A stretch of 64,000 nt of DNA, taken from contig NZ_ML660103.1 in the NCBI RefSeq assembly GCF_007004655.1, positions 84,669-148,668 of the forward strand. The letters are read 5' to 3'. This stretch comes from Exilibacterium tricleocarpae. GTDB taxonomy: Bacteria; Pseudomonadota; Gammaproteobacteria; Pseudomonadales; Cellvibrionaceae. Both the position numbers and the translations under genes were made by a program. The notes below the pieces were generated by a model. It ran no database searches. It was given only the letters and a program-made list of their open reading frames with translations, and was not told where the DNA came from. This document shows, piece by piece, positions 17,033 through 25,354 of this stretch (its first letter is position 1; each line of letters opens with the position of its first letter).

Positions 17033-18021
17033 GCGTAGTGTTCAGCGTGTTTATGCTCACCTTGTTGGTGATTACCACCTTTGCCATAGTGCGCACCCGG
17101 CATCTTTTCGTGGCCGTGGTCCTCACCGGTATCTTCAGTTTGTTGATAGCGGCAATTTTTTTTCTCCTCGATGCCGCCGATGTGGCGCTTACCGAGGCGG
17201 CGATCGGTGCCGGCATAGCCACAGTACTGTTTCTCGGCGCCCTGGCACTGACAGGCGAACACGAGCGCGGCGGCTCCCGCAACCGTTTGCTGAGTTTGGC
17301 CGTGGTGGCGGTCATCGCATCGATTCTTATCTACGCGACTTTCGACAACCCGCGTTTCGGCGACCCCCAGGCGCCGGTGCATCAACATGTTTCACCCTGG
17401 TATCTCGACGGTACGCGCGAGTATATCGATATTCCCAATGTCGTGACGGCCGTACTCGGCAGCTTCCGCGGCTACGATACCCTGGGTGAAGTCTTTGTGG
17501 TGTTTACGGCGGGCATCGGCGTTTTGTTCCTGTTCAGTGCGCAGCCGCGGCGCAGGCGCTCGTCATCACAACCGGCTACCGGGCCTATCGAGGGCGAGGG
17601 GCTGCGCCACTACCTGATTCCGCGGGTGGTCGGGCGCATGTTGATCCCGTTTATTCTCCTGTTCGGGCTCTATGTGCAGTTCCACGGTGAGTATGGACCC
17701 GGCGGCGGTTTTCAGGCCGGCGCCATTTTTGCCGCCGCGGTGATTCTCTACGCCCTGCTCGAGGGGGAGACGCGGGCGCTGCGGGCTCTGCCGGCGAGTG
17801 TGCTCACCGGGCTGATGGCCGGTGGCGCACTGCTCTACAGTGCGGTCGGTGTTGCCGGCATGCTGCTTGGCAGTCATTTTCTCGATTATTCCGTGTTGGC
17901 TGCCGATCCCGTCGTCGGCCAGCAAATCGGCATTGTGTTGATTGAAGCCGGTGTGGGTATCACCGTCGCCGGGGTTTTGATCAGCGTGTTCCACGCCTTT
18001 GCCGCCCGCGAGAGTGTCTGA
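17029..18021 (+). CDS. mrpB: Mrp antiporter subunit B fused to DUF4040/MbhE-like domains
   Basis: A 330-residue, multi-helix membrane protein. The N-terminal 80 residues (LTEAAIGAGIATVLFLGALALTG) resemble the DUF4040/MbhD segment that normally forms the C-terminus of MrpA. A middle part (about 85-165, LGSFRGYDTLGEVFVVFTAGI) resembles MbhE. The last 140 residues (FHGEYGPGGGFQAGAIFAAA) are the MrpB domain. The fusion explains how this operon manages without a full-length MrpA. The start is GTG, overlapping mrpG. Confidence 0.88.
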   Translation: MSVVFSVFMLTLLVITTFAIVRTRHLFVAVVLTGIFSLLIAAIFFLLDAADVALTEAAIGAGIATVLFLGALALTGEHERGGSRNRLLSLAVVAVIASILIYATFDNPRFGDPQAPVHQHVSPWYLDGTREYIDIPNVVTAVLGSFRGYDTLGEVFVVFTAGIGVLFLFSAQPRRRRSSSQPATGPIEGEGLRHYLIPRVVGRMLIPFILLFGLYVQFHGEYGPGGGFQAGAIFAAAVILYALLEGETRALRALPASVLTGLMAGGALLYSAVGVAGMLLGSHFLDYSVLAADPVVGQQIGIVLIEAGVGITVAGVLISVFHAFAARESV

Positions 18022-18377
18022 TGGAACTACTAGGTCTTTACCACTACTGGGTTTTTGCGATTTTGCTGATGACCGGCTTTTACGCCGTTATTGCCAAGTA
18101 CAATCTGATCAAGAAGTTACTCGGGCTGTCCATATTCCAGTCGGCGGTGTTTCTGCTTTATATCACCATGGGGAAGATCGAGGGGGGCACAGCGCCCATC
18201 CTGCAAGCCTATGGCGAAGGTCAATTATTCTCTAATCCGTTGCCGCAAGTGCTGATACTCACCGCCATCGTCGTCGGTATTTCAACCATGGCGCTGGGGC
18301 TTGGCGTGGTTGTGCGCATCAAGGAAGAGTACGGCACCATCGAAGAGCACGAGATACGAGAGATCGACCGGCAGTGA
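18021..18377 (+). CDS. mrpC: Mrp Na+/H+ antiporter subunit C (NuoK-like)
   Basis: A 118-residue, three-helix protein homologous to complex I NuoK (LIKKLLGLSIFQSAVFLLYI, then PLPQVLILTAIVVGISTMALGLGVVV). It packs beside the antiporter subunits in Mrp complexes. It begins on the last base of the previous stop codon and overlaps the next gene by 4 nt. Confidence 0.92.
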   Translation: MELLGLYHYWVFAILLMTGFYAVIAKYNLIKKLLGLSIFQSAVFLLYITMGKIEGGTAPILQAYGEGQLFSNPLPQVLILTAIVVGISTMALGLGVVVRIKEEYGTIEEHEIREIDRQ

Positions 18378-20077
18378 TCGAATTCAACCACCACTTACCG
18401 GCGCTGCAAGTCGTCGTTCCGCTGCTGAGCGCACCACTGGTGATGCTGCTGCGTCCGGCAGGTCTCGCCTGGGCGGCGACCACCGCAGCCAGTGTCTGTG
18501 CTTTCGCAATTGCCGTGGCACTGACGCTCGGTGTGCTCGCCGGACATGAATACAGCTACCAGATGGGCAATTGGCCTGCGCCTTACGGCATTGAACTGGG
18601 CGTTGATGCATTCACCGCGCTGGTGTTACTGGTAGTCACCGGCGCCTCGACACTGGCGCTGCTGGCCGGGCGCACCAGTGTCGATGCCGAGATCGAGCAG
18701 CCGCGACAACCACTTTTTTACACCGCCTGGCTGCTGGCCCTGGCGGGGTTGGTCGGCATGCCGGTGTCGGCGGATGCGTTTAATATCTTCGTTTTCATGG
18801 AAATCTCCTCACTGGCGAGCTATATCCTGATTTCCGGCGGCGCCGATCGGCGCGCGCTGCCCGCCGTATTCAAGTATCTGGTGATGGGAACCATCGGCGC
18901 GACCTGTTACCTGATCGGCATCGGTTTGATTTATTTGATGACCGGTACCCTGAACCTGGCTGATATGGAACTCAGAATCCACGAGGTTGCCGACAAGCGA
19001 CCCACGCTGGTGGCCGCCGGTTTTATCACCGTCGGGCTGGCGCTGAAAGCCGCCGTGTTCCCGCTGCATGTGTGGCTGCCCAACGCCTATACCTACGCCC
19101 CGAACGCGGTGACGGTTTTTCTCGCCGCCTGCGCGACCAAGGTGGCGTTGTACCTGTTGCTGCGTTTTGACTTCTTTGTGTTTCAGCCCAACCTGGACGG
19201 GCACGCTGTGCAGTTTGCGTATTTTCTGATGCCGCTGGCCGTGCTCGCCATTCTGGTGGGGTCCGGGGTCGCCCTGTTCGAACGCAACCTCAAGCGCCTG
19301 CTGGCGTATTCGTCCGTCGCCCAGATCGGTTATATCCTGCTCGGCGCGAGTCTTGTCAGCCTGGCCGGGCTCGGCGCCGGCATCCTCCATATCTTCAATC
19401 ACGCGCTCGCCAAGGGCGCACTGTTTCTGGCGGTTGCCTGTCTGGCGAGCCGCTGTGCGGGGGTGCGCTTCGAGGATATCGCCGGTGTCGCGCAGCGCAT
19501 GCCCTGGACCATGGGGGCGTTTGTGCTGGCAGGTCTGAGTTTGATCGGCGTACCCGGCACCGCGGGCTTCATCAGTAAGTGGTACCTGATTTCGGCCGCT
19601 CTCGGTGAGGGGGTGATCGGCGGCTTACTGGTGGCCGTTATTGTGGTCAGTTCCCTGATGGCGGTTGTGTATATCTGGCGCGTGGTGGAAACGGCTTACT
19701 TTGGTATGGATTCGGCGGCCGCGGCGGGGCCGGGGGAAAGTGCTGCCGGGGTGGAAAGTGCCACTGGGGTTGAAAGTGCCACTGGGGTTGAAAGTGCCGC
19801 TGAGTTTGAAAGTGCCGCCAAGGTGGAAAGTGCCGCCAAGGTGGAAAGTCCCGCCAAGGTGGAAAGCAACGAGAATACGAACAGCAGCGGGGCGATAAAA
19901 AGCATCGGCAAGGTTGACGGCGCCGCAGGCGCGGCGGTGCCCGGTGAAGCACCGGCAATGTTGCTGGCGGTCACCTGGGCGGCGGCACTCGCCAACCTTT
20001 ACTTCGGTTTGCAGTCCTACCTGCCGGTGGCACTGTCCTCATCCGCCGCCGAATCGCTGCTGAGGTACGTACCTTGA
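18374..20077 (+). CDS. mrpD: Mrp antiporter subunit D, first copy, with repeat-bearing loop
   Basis: A 567-residue, 14-helix proton-translocating antiporter subunit related to NuoL/M/N. Marks include the helix region ISSLASYILISGGADRRALPA, KAAVFPLHVWLPNAYTYAPN and LKRLLAYSSVAQIGYILLG. Between residues about 455 and 500, ahead of the last helix, there is a low-complexity insert of seven hexapeptides (S-A-x-x-V-E). The insert comes from a clean 18-nt tandem repeat at 19741-19866. The loop is predicted to be outside the membrane core, so function may be unaffected. The start is GTG. Confidence 0.88.
   Translation: MIEFNHHLPALQVVVPLLSAPLVMLLRPAGLAWAATTAASVCAFAIAVALTLGVLAGHEYSYQMGNWPAPYGIELGVDAFTALVLLVVTGASTLALLAGRTSVDAEIEQPRQPLFYTAWLLALAGLVGMPVSADAFNIFVFMEISSLASYILISGGADRRALPAVFKYLVMGTIGATCYLIGIGLIYLMTGTLNLADMELRIHEVADKRPTLVAAGFITVGLALKAAVFPLHVWLPNAYTYAPNAVTVFLAACATKVALYLLLRFDFFVFQPNLDGHAVQFAYFLMPLAVLAILVGSGVALFERNLKRLLAYSSVAQIGYILLGASLVSLAGLGAGILHIFNHALAKGALFLAVACLASRCAGVRFEDIAGVAQRMPWTMGAFVLAGLSLIGVPGTAGFISKWYLISAALGEGVIGGLLVAVIVVSSLMAVVYIWRVVETAYFGMDSAAAAGPGESAAGVESATGVESATGVESAAEFESAAKVESAAKVESPAKVESNENTNSSGAIKSIGKVDGAAGAAVPGEAPAMLLAVTWAAALANLYFGLQSYLPVALSSSAAESLLRYVP
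19741..19866 (+). repeat. 18-nt minisatellite inside mrpD (seven units)
   Basis: Seven units of the form TGCCGCCAAGGTGGAAAG with a few changes per unit run from 19741 to 19866. The reading frame is kept, giving S-A-(A/T)-(G/K)-V-E repeats. The unit length is a multiple of three, so gain or loss of units would not break the gene. Confidence 0.95.
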
Positions 20078-21543
20078 GCGCGCAACACGCCATCCTCGCC
20101 GCGCTGGTGTTGCCGCTGGTCGGTGCGCTCGGTATCGCCCTGGCCGCCCGCATCAGCGCCAATCTCCGCGAGGCTGTCACCCTGGCGACGGCGGCGGCGC
20201 TGGCGGTCGTGGTCTGGGGACTGTTACCGGAACTCATGGCCGGTGAGCGCCCCGCGCTGCGCCTGGCGGAGATAGTGCCGGGCATCGAGATTGCGCTGCG
20301 CGTCGAGCCCCTGGGCATGCTGTTTGCCGCGTTGGCGTCGGGACTCTGGATTATCAATTCCATTTACTCCATCGGTTATATGCGGGGCAACCGTGAAGCG
20401 AAGCAAACCCGCTTTTATATCTTCTTCGCCATTGCCATTGCCGCTGCCATGGGCATTGCGTTTGCCGGCAATCTCATTACGCTGTTTCTGTTTTACGAGA
20501 TATTGACGCTCTCGACCTATCCGCTGGTGTCGCACAAGGGCGATGCCAACACGGTGCGTTCGGCGCGGGTTTACCTCGGTGTCTTATTGACCACCTCGAT
20601 CGGGCTGTTGTTGCCGGCGATTGTCTGGACTTACTACGTTGCCGGTACCGGCGACTTCGTGGCCGGCGGCATACTGGCCGGCAAGATCGAGGGGCCCGCA
20701 ATCGGCCTGTTGCTGGGGTTGTTCGTATTCGGTGTCGGTAAAGCCGCCATCATGCCTATGCACCGCTGGCTGCCTGCCGCGATGGTGGCCCCCACGCCGG
20801 TGAGCGCATTGCTGCATGCGGTCGCCGTGGTCAAGGCCGGCGTCTTCACTATCGTCAAGATCATCATCTATCTGTTCGGTGTGGATTTCCTGTTTGCGGC
20901 GCCGTCGAGCGGCTGGCTTTTATACGCCGCCGCGTTCACGATTATTGCGGCCAGCGTCGTCGCACTGCGACAGCAGAACCTCAAGCGACTGCTTGCCTAT
21001 TCCACCATCGCCCAGTTGTCTTACGTGGTCATGGCAACCGCGATTCTCAAGCCGCTGGCGGAGATCGGTGCCGCCACCCACATGGTGGCGCACGCATTCG
21101 GCAAGATTACCTTGTTCTTTGCGGCCGGGGCGATCTATGTTGCCGCCAAGAAGACCGAACTGCAGCAGTTGCGCGGCATCGGCCGGCGCATGCCCTGGAC
21201 GATGACCGCGTTTACGATCGGCGCCTTGAGCATGATCGGCGTACCGCCGACCGGCGGCTTCGTCTCGAAGTGGTATATTCTCGCCGGGGCTTTCCAGGCC
21301 GATAACTACATCGCCATCGGCACCATTATCGCCAGCACGGTGCTCAATGCCGCTTATTTCCTGCCGATCGTTTATATGGCCTGGTTCTCGCGCGAATCGA
21401 CACCGCCGCAGCGAGACCATGGCGAGGCGCCGTTTTCGATGGTGTTGGCGCTGACCGTGACCGCGGCGCTGACCATCGCCCTGTTTCTGTTTAACGGACC
21501 CGTGCTCGAACTGGAGCGACAACTGGTGGAGGGTACACTGTGA
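20074..21543 (+). CDS. Mrp/NuoL-like proton antiporter subunit, second copy
   Basis: A 489-residue polytopic antiporter-like subunit. It has INSIYSIGYMRGNREAKQTRF, LFLFYEILTLSTYPLVSH, KAAIMPMHRWLPAAMVAPTP with a conserved lysine and histidine, and LKRLLAYSTIAQLSYVVMAT. It belongs to the proton_antipo_M family like its neighbours but differs clearly from the first copy, so it is a distinct subunit rather than a recent duplicate. The start is TTG, overlapping the previous stop by 4 nt. Confidence 0.85.
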   Translation: MSAQHAILAALVLPLVGALGIALAARISANLREAVTLATAAALAVVVWGLLPELMAGERPALRLAEIVPGIEIALRVEPLGMLFAALASGLWIINSIYSIGYMRGNREAKQTRFYIFFAIAIAAAMGIAFAGNLITLFLFYEILTLSTYPLVSHKGDANTVRSARVYLGVLLTTSIGLLLPAIVWTYYVAGTGDFVAGGILAGKIEGPAIGLLLGLFVFGVGKAAIMPMHRWLPAAMVAPTPVSALLHAVAVVKAGVFTIVKIIIYLFGVDFLFAAPSSGWLLYAAAFTIIAASVVALRQQNLKRLLAYSTIAQLSYVVMATAILKPLAEIGAATHMVAHAFGKITLFFAAGAIYVAAKKTELQQLRGIGRRMPWTMTAFTIGALSMIGVPPTGGFVSKWYILAGAFQADNYIAIGTIIASTVLNAAYFLPIVYMAWFSRESTPPQRDHGEAPFSMVLALTVTAALTIALFLFNGPVLELERQLVEGTL

Positions 21544-21821
21544 CCGAGCCCGTTGAGAAAGATCACTGGTTGGTGAGGCCGACCACTATCCGCTGGTTGT
21601 GGCTGGGTTTTATTGCCGTGCTGATCCTCACGGTATTTGCACAGCTGCTGTTTCCGGCCAAAGGCTATTTCGGGGTTGATGGCTGGTTGGGGTTCGGCGC
21701 CGTGTTCGGTTTCCTGGCCTGCCTGGCCATGGTGCTGGTGGCCAAAGGGCTTGGTCTGTTTCTAAAGCGCGACCAGGATTACTACCAGCGCCATGACGCG
21801 GAGCCCCCGACCGATGACTGA
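21540..21821 (+). CDS. Small two-helix membrane protein in the mrp operon
   Basis: A 93-residue protein with two membrane helices (about 20-40 and 53-74) and a charged tail (FLKRDQDYYQRHDAEPPTDD). It starts at GTG, overlapping the previous stop by 4 nt, and its end overlaps the next gene. I do not recognise it by name; similar small proteins accompany extended Mrp operons. Confidence 0.75.
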   Translation: MTEPVEKDHWLVRPTTIRWLWLGFIAVLILTVFAQLLFPAKGYFGVDGWLGFGAVFGFLACLAMVLVAKGLGLFLKRDQDYYQRHDAEPPTDD

Positions 21822-23514
21822 GTTCCTGCCCCCCGCGCTGATTCTGCTCACCGGTGCGCTGTTAATCGGGCCGCTGCGCGGCCACTGGCGCACGGCGGTG
21901 GTTTTGGCCGCGCCGCTGGCCACTTTATGGGCGGTTTGGCAAATACCCGACGGTGTGGTTGCCACCGTTACTTTCCTTGACTATCAAATTGAACCGCTCG
22001 AGGGCAGCCCACTGCGGCGACTGTTCGCCACTATCTTTGCGCTGATGACATTCACCGGCGGGCTTTACGCGTTCCGCCAGGCCCGTGCCGTGGAGCTTGC
22101 CGCCGCTTACGCTTACGCGGCGGGGGCGATCGGCGTCTGTTTCGCGGGCGACCTGATCACCATGTTCCTGTACTGGGAACTGATGGCGCTTTTCTCGACC
22201 CTCGTGGTCTGGTGCGGCGGCACGCCGGCGGCGCGCGCGGCGGGTATTCGCTACGCGATCATGCACCTGCTCGGCGGCGTGATTCTCAAAGTCGGCATCG
22301 AGGGTGTGGTGGTGCACACGGGCTCGATCGATATCCAGCCGATGCTGGCCACCGACTTTGATACCTGGATGATTCTCACCGGTATTCTGATCAATGCCGC
22401 CGCGCCGCCGGTCTCGGCCTGGCTCGCAGACGCCTATCCCGAGGCCAGTCCCACCGGCTCGGTGTTCCTCTCCGCCTTTACCACCAAGACGGCAGTGCTG
22501 GCGTTAATCCTGTTGTTCCCCGGCGAGCCCGTGCTGATCGGGGTGGGTTTATTTATGGTGATGTACGGCATTATCTATGCGCTGCTGGAGAACGACGCGC
22601 GCCGTATTCTGGCCTATTCGATTGTCAACCAGGTGGGTTTTATGGTCTGTGCCGTCGGTATCGGCACGCAGATGGCGCTGAACGGTGCTGCGGCACATGC
22701 GTTTGCCCATATTATCTATAAAGCGCTGCTGTTTATGAGTGCAGGGGTCGTGATTTACCGGACCGGCAAATCCAAGTGTACCGATCTCGGCGGCCTGTTT
22801 CGGACCATGCCGGTGACGGCTGTGTGCGGTATCGTGGGCGCGCTGGCAATCTCCGGCTTTCCGATGACTTCGGGCTTTACCACCAAGACCATGATCTCCC
22901 AGGCCGCTGCCGATGAAAGCCTGATGACCGTGTATCTGTTGTTGGCGGCAGCTTCGGCGGGGGTTTTCCTGCACGCCGGCATAAAGTTTCCCTGGTTTGT
23001 GTTTTTTCAAAAAGACTCGGGACTGCGGCCCAAGGACGCGCCCTGGAATATGGCGGCGGCGATGGGGCTGTTTGCTGCCCTGTGCCTGTTGATCGGTATT
23101 TTCCCGGACGTTTTCTATCGCTTTCTGCCCTATACCGTGGACTATGAACCCTATAAGATCGGCAAGGTCGTGTTCTATCTGCAGTTGCTGTTGTTTTCCG
23201 GGCTGGCCTTTTTCCTGTTGTTGCCATTGATGCGCCGTACCCTCACCATCAGTCTGGATACCGACTGGCTCTGGCGCGTCATGCTGTACCGGGCGGCGAC
23301 CGCTGTGCAGGCGGGCCTGAGCGCTCTTGGGGCCGGCTTGCATACACGGCGACTCCAGTGGTTTGCGGCGCTGCGCGACCGTGGCGGGTATCATTTCGGT
23401 GCCCTGGCAACCAGGAAGCGCGCGGGTGTCTTCTCGCGCACCTGGTCTATCGGCACCACCGGGCTGTGGATTGCCGTGCTGCTGACTGCTTATTTGCTGG
23501 TATACGTGATCTGA
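21814..23514 (+). CDS. Mrp/NuoL-like proton antiporter subunit, third copy
   Basis: About 566 residues, polytopic. It has the antiporter core (YWELMALFSTLVVWCGGTPA, ARRILAYSIVNQVGFMVCAV, HAFAHIIYKALLFMSAGVVI) and a long C-terminal part with two more helices, the last at VLLTAYLLVYVI. I place the start at ATG 21814 (GGAG at 21800); ATG 21793 would add seven residues. With three such subunits the complex has an antiporter core more like complex I or membrane-bound hydrogenases than the usual two-subunit Mrp. Confidence 0.82.
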   Translation: MTEFLPPALILLTGALLIGPLRGHWRTAVVLAAPLATLWAVWQIPDGVVATVTFLDYQIEPLEGSPLRRLFATIFALMTFTGGLYAFRQARAVELAAAYAYAAGAIGVCFAGDLITMFLYWELMALFSTLVVWCGGTPAARAAGIRYAIMHLLGGVILKVGIEGVVVHTGSIDIQPMLATDFDTWMILTGILINAAAPPVSAWLADAYPEASPTGSVFLSAFTTKTAVLALILLFPGEPVLIGVGLFMVMYGIIYALLENDARRILAYSIVNQVGFMVCAVGIGTQMALNGAAAHAFAHIIYKALLFMSAGVVIYRTGKSKCTDLGGLFRTMPVTAVCGIVGALAISGFPMTSGFTTKTMISQAAADESLMTVYLLLAAASAGVFLHAGIKFPWFVFFQKDSGLRPKDAPWNMAAAMGLFAALCLLIGIFPDVFYRFLPYTVDYEPYKIGKVVFYLQLLLFSGLAFFLLLPLMRRTLTISLDTDWLWRVMLYRAATAVQAGLSALGAGLHTRRLQWFAALRDRGGYHFGALATRKRAGVFSRTWSIGTTGLWIAVLLTAYLLVYVI

Positions 23515-23559
23515 CACGCGCTATTGTCTTCAATCCGCTCGCCTGCAACGGAGTTAGTT

Positions 23560-24030
23560 GTGACTGCGAACACGATACAAGTCAGAAGAGCCTCCTTGCA
23601 CGACCTGCCACAACTGCTTGAATTCGAGCAGGGTGTTATCGCCGTTGAACGTCCATTTGCCAAAAACCTGAAAAGCGGAAAGATTACATACTACGAACTG
23701 GAGCAGCTGATTGCAGACCCGAACGCCGAATTACTGGTAGCTGAACTTGAGGGCGCCTTGATCGGTTCCGGTTATGCGGAGATCAGAAAATCCAAGCCGC
23801 ATTTCAAACATCCGTACTTTTCGTACCTGGGGTTTATGTATGTCGATCCCGGCTACAGAGGAATGGGGGTTAACAAACAGCTGATCGAGGCGTTGATGGC
23901 GTGGAGCAAAAGCCGGGGCGTGTATGAAGTCAGTTTAGACGTATACAGCGAAAACGCTGCGGCCATTCGCGCGTATGAAAAAGCGGGTTTTCGCAAAAAT
24001 CTAGTTCAGATGTGTGTTGAGCTGGAGTAG
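23560..24030 (+). CDS. GNAT-family N-acetyltransferase
   Basis: A 156-residue acetyl-CoA-dependent acetyltransferase. The A motif reads YVDPGYRGMGVNKQLIEALMAWSK spread over about 97-120, followed by NAAAIRAYEKAGF near the end. I choose GTG 23560, 6 nt after ACGGAG, over an upstream TTG at 23524. The substrate cannot be told. It follows the mrp operon by 45 nt and could be co-transcribed with it. Confidence 0.85.
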   Translation: MTANTIQVRRASLHDLPQLLEFEQGVIAVERPFAKNLKSGKITYYELEQLIADPNAELLVAELEGALIGSGYAEIRKSKPHFKHPYFSYLGFMYVDPGYRGMGVNKQLIEALMAWSKSRGVYEVSLDVYSENAAAIRAYEKAGFRKNLVQMCVELE

Positions 24031-24293
24031 GGACAGTGCTCGATTAAGCCTGCCGGGTATACGCTATTGACTTGATATCGGTTTTGCCATTGGACAGTGT
24101 ATAGACTGCACTCCCGGTTCCCCTGTTTCCATACTCCGGCTTTCAGGTCGAGTTTCAATCCAGTCTGTTATTTCATCTTAAAACACTAATTTGTGCATGG
24201 ACATTAGCGGGGCAGCCTTCGTTTTTTCGGCTCCTGTTGCCGCCCTGTTTTGTTTCGAAATCTGTTTTGGCTCGACAATTGTCAGGACAATCA

Positions 24294-24307
24294 TTGACCT
24301 GCGTCAA
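24294..24307. promoter_or_regulatory. Anr/Fnr-type box
   Basis: TTGACCTGCGTCAA is a perfect TTGAC-N4-GTCAA palindrome, matching the Fnr/Anr consensus class TTGAT-N4-ATCAA. It lies about 280 nt ahead of the DUF3450 gene. Oxygen control of the TonB operon is inference; a promoter about 40 nt downstream would fit class II activation. Confidence 0.55.
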
Positions 24308-24548
24308 TCATGGCGGAGATCTGTTGCTGTGTCGCTATTAAGTCGCCGGTTTTGCTTGTGTTTGTATTGTCTTGTACCCCGGGATAAGTATAGAGTACCG
24401 CGCGTAAGTCCGATCAATAAAGCGAACACGAAATCACTCAACACATACCTGTGAAGGTTTTGTGAAAATTTTCTGGCAGAAAAGTTTCAAATTTGTGACT
24501 GACTTTTTATCTTGCTTAGTGTGCTTTTTCAATAAATTATTTCTTAAG

Positions 24549-24566
24549 TTTTGAAAATTTTCAAAA
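24549..24566. promoter_or_regulatory. 18-bp perfect AT-rich palindrome
   Basis: TTTTGAAAATTTTCAAAA is self-complementary over 18 bp and ends 18 nt before the preferred GTG start of the DUF3450 gene. It may be an operator or a weak RNA hairpin near the ribosome site. Confidence 0.4.
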
Positions 24567-24583
24567 AAAGCATGGAGTTCTAT

Positions 24584-25354
24584 GTGAAAAAAATCATCAG
24601 GTGTTCGACAGCTTTTTTTATAGCGTTAGCTTCTCACATTACTGTGGCCGATCAGCTTGACGAACTTATCGATGCCGGTGCGCAGCGTTTGGGGGAAAAC
24701 CAACAGGCGCAGGCGACGGTAGGCCGTATTCATGAGCAAACCGATGCCCTTGTCACCGAATACCAGGAGCAGTTAAAGGCCCTCGATGGGCTAAAGGTCT
24801 ACAACCAATTACTGGCGCTTCAGATAACCGGACAAGAGGAGGAGCGCGCGACCTTGAGTGCCTCCATTGCCAATGCCACGGTGATCGAACGCCAGATAGT
24901 ACCGCTGCTGTTGAGAATGGTTGATAGTCTGGAAACCTTTATAGGTCTGGATGTGCCGTTTTTATTTGATGAGCGACTGCAGCGCACTCATGCTCTACGT
25001 CGTCTTTTACAGCGTCCGGACTTGTCTGTGGCGGAAAAGTGCCGGCGGGTATTTGAAGCTTATCAGATCGAGAACGAGTATGGCCGCACACTGGAATCCT
25101 ACAAGGGTAAGTTAAACCTGGCCGACAGAACTTATGATGTGGACTACCTGCGTATCGGCCGCATAGCGCTGCTCTATCGCAGCGTTGGCAATGACGAGTT
25201 CGGTTACTGGGACCAACAGCAGCGCGACTGGGTGCCGGTGACTGCCAGCCACTACCGGCGAAACATTGACAAAGGTTTAAAAATGGCGCGCCAGGAAATG
25301 GCGCCGGATCTATTGACTATTCCCATAACGCCGGTGGAGAGCGTGGTGCAATGA
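24584..25354 (+). CDS. DUF3450 periplasmic protein of a TonB2-type system
   Basis: A 256-residue exported protein with a signal peptide (KKIIRCSTAFFIALASHITV) and a long coiled-coil front half (about 25-110), then the conserved tail DVDYLRIGRIALLYRSVGND typical of DUF3450. The family is known almost only beside TtpC/ExbB/ExbD/TonB genes. GTG 24584 has GGAG 6 nt ahead; ATG 24572 and TTG 24551 are alternatives. Its stop overlaps the next start (ATGA). Confidence 0.85.
   Translation: MKKIIRCSTAFFIALASHITVADQLDELIDAGAQRLGENQQAQATVGRIHEQTDALVTEYQEQLKALDGLKVYNQLLALQITGQEEERATLSASIANATVIERQIVPLLLRMVDSLETFIGLDVPFLFDERLQRTHALRRLLQRPDLSVAEKCRRVFEAYQIENEYGRTLESYKGKLNLADRTYDVDYLRIGRIALLYRSVGNDEFGYWDQQQRDWVPVTASHYRRNIDKGLKMARQEMAPDLLTIPITPVESVVQ

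Larger units (their letters stand above)
24031..24583. other. Regulatory gap ahead of the TonB system
   Basis: About 550 nt without a supported gene. It holds an Anr/Fnr-type box at 24294-24307 and an 18-bp AT palindrome at 24549-24566 right at the first gene. An 87-codon frame at 24191-24454 runs through the box and has no ribosome site, so it is not called. Confidence 0.5.

Noticed and set aside
24191..24454. 87-codon frame in the gap before the TonB operon
   Set aside because: It covers the Anr-type box, has no ribosome site and looks like translated non-coding DNA.
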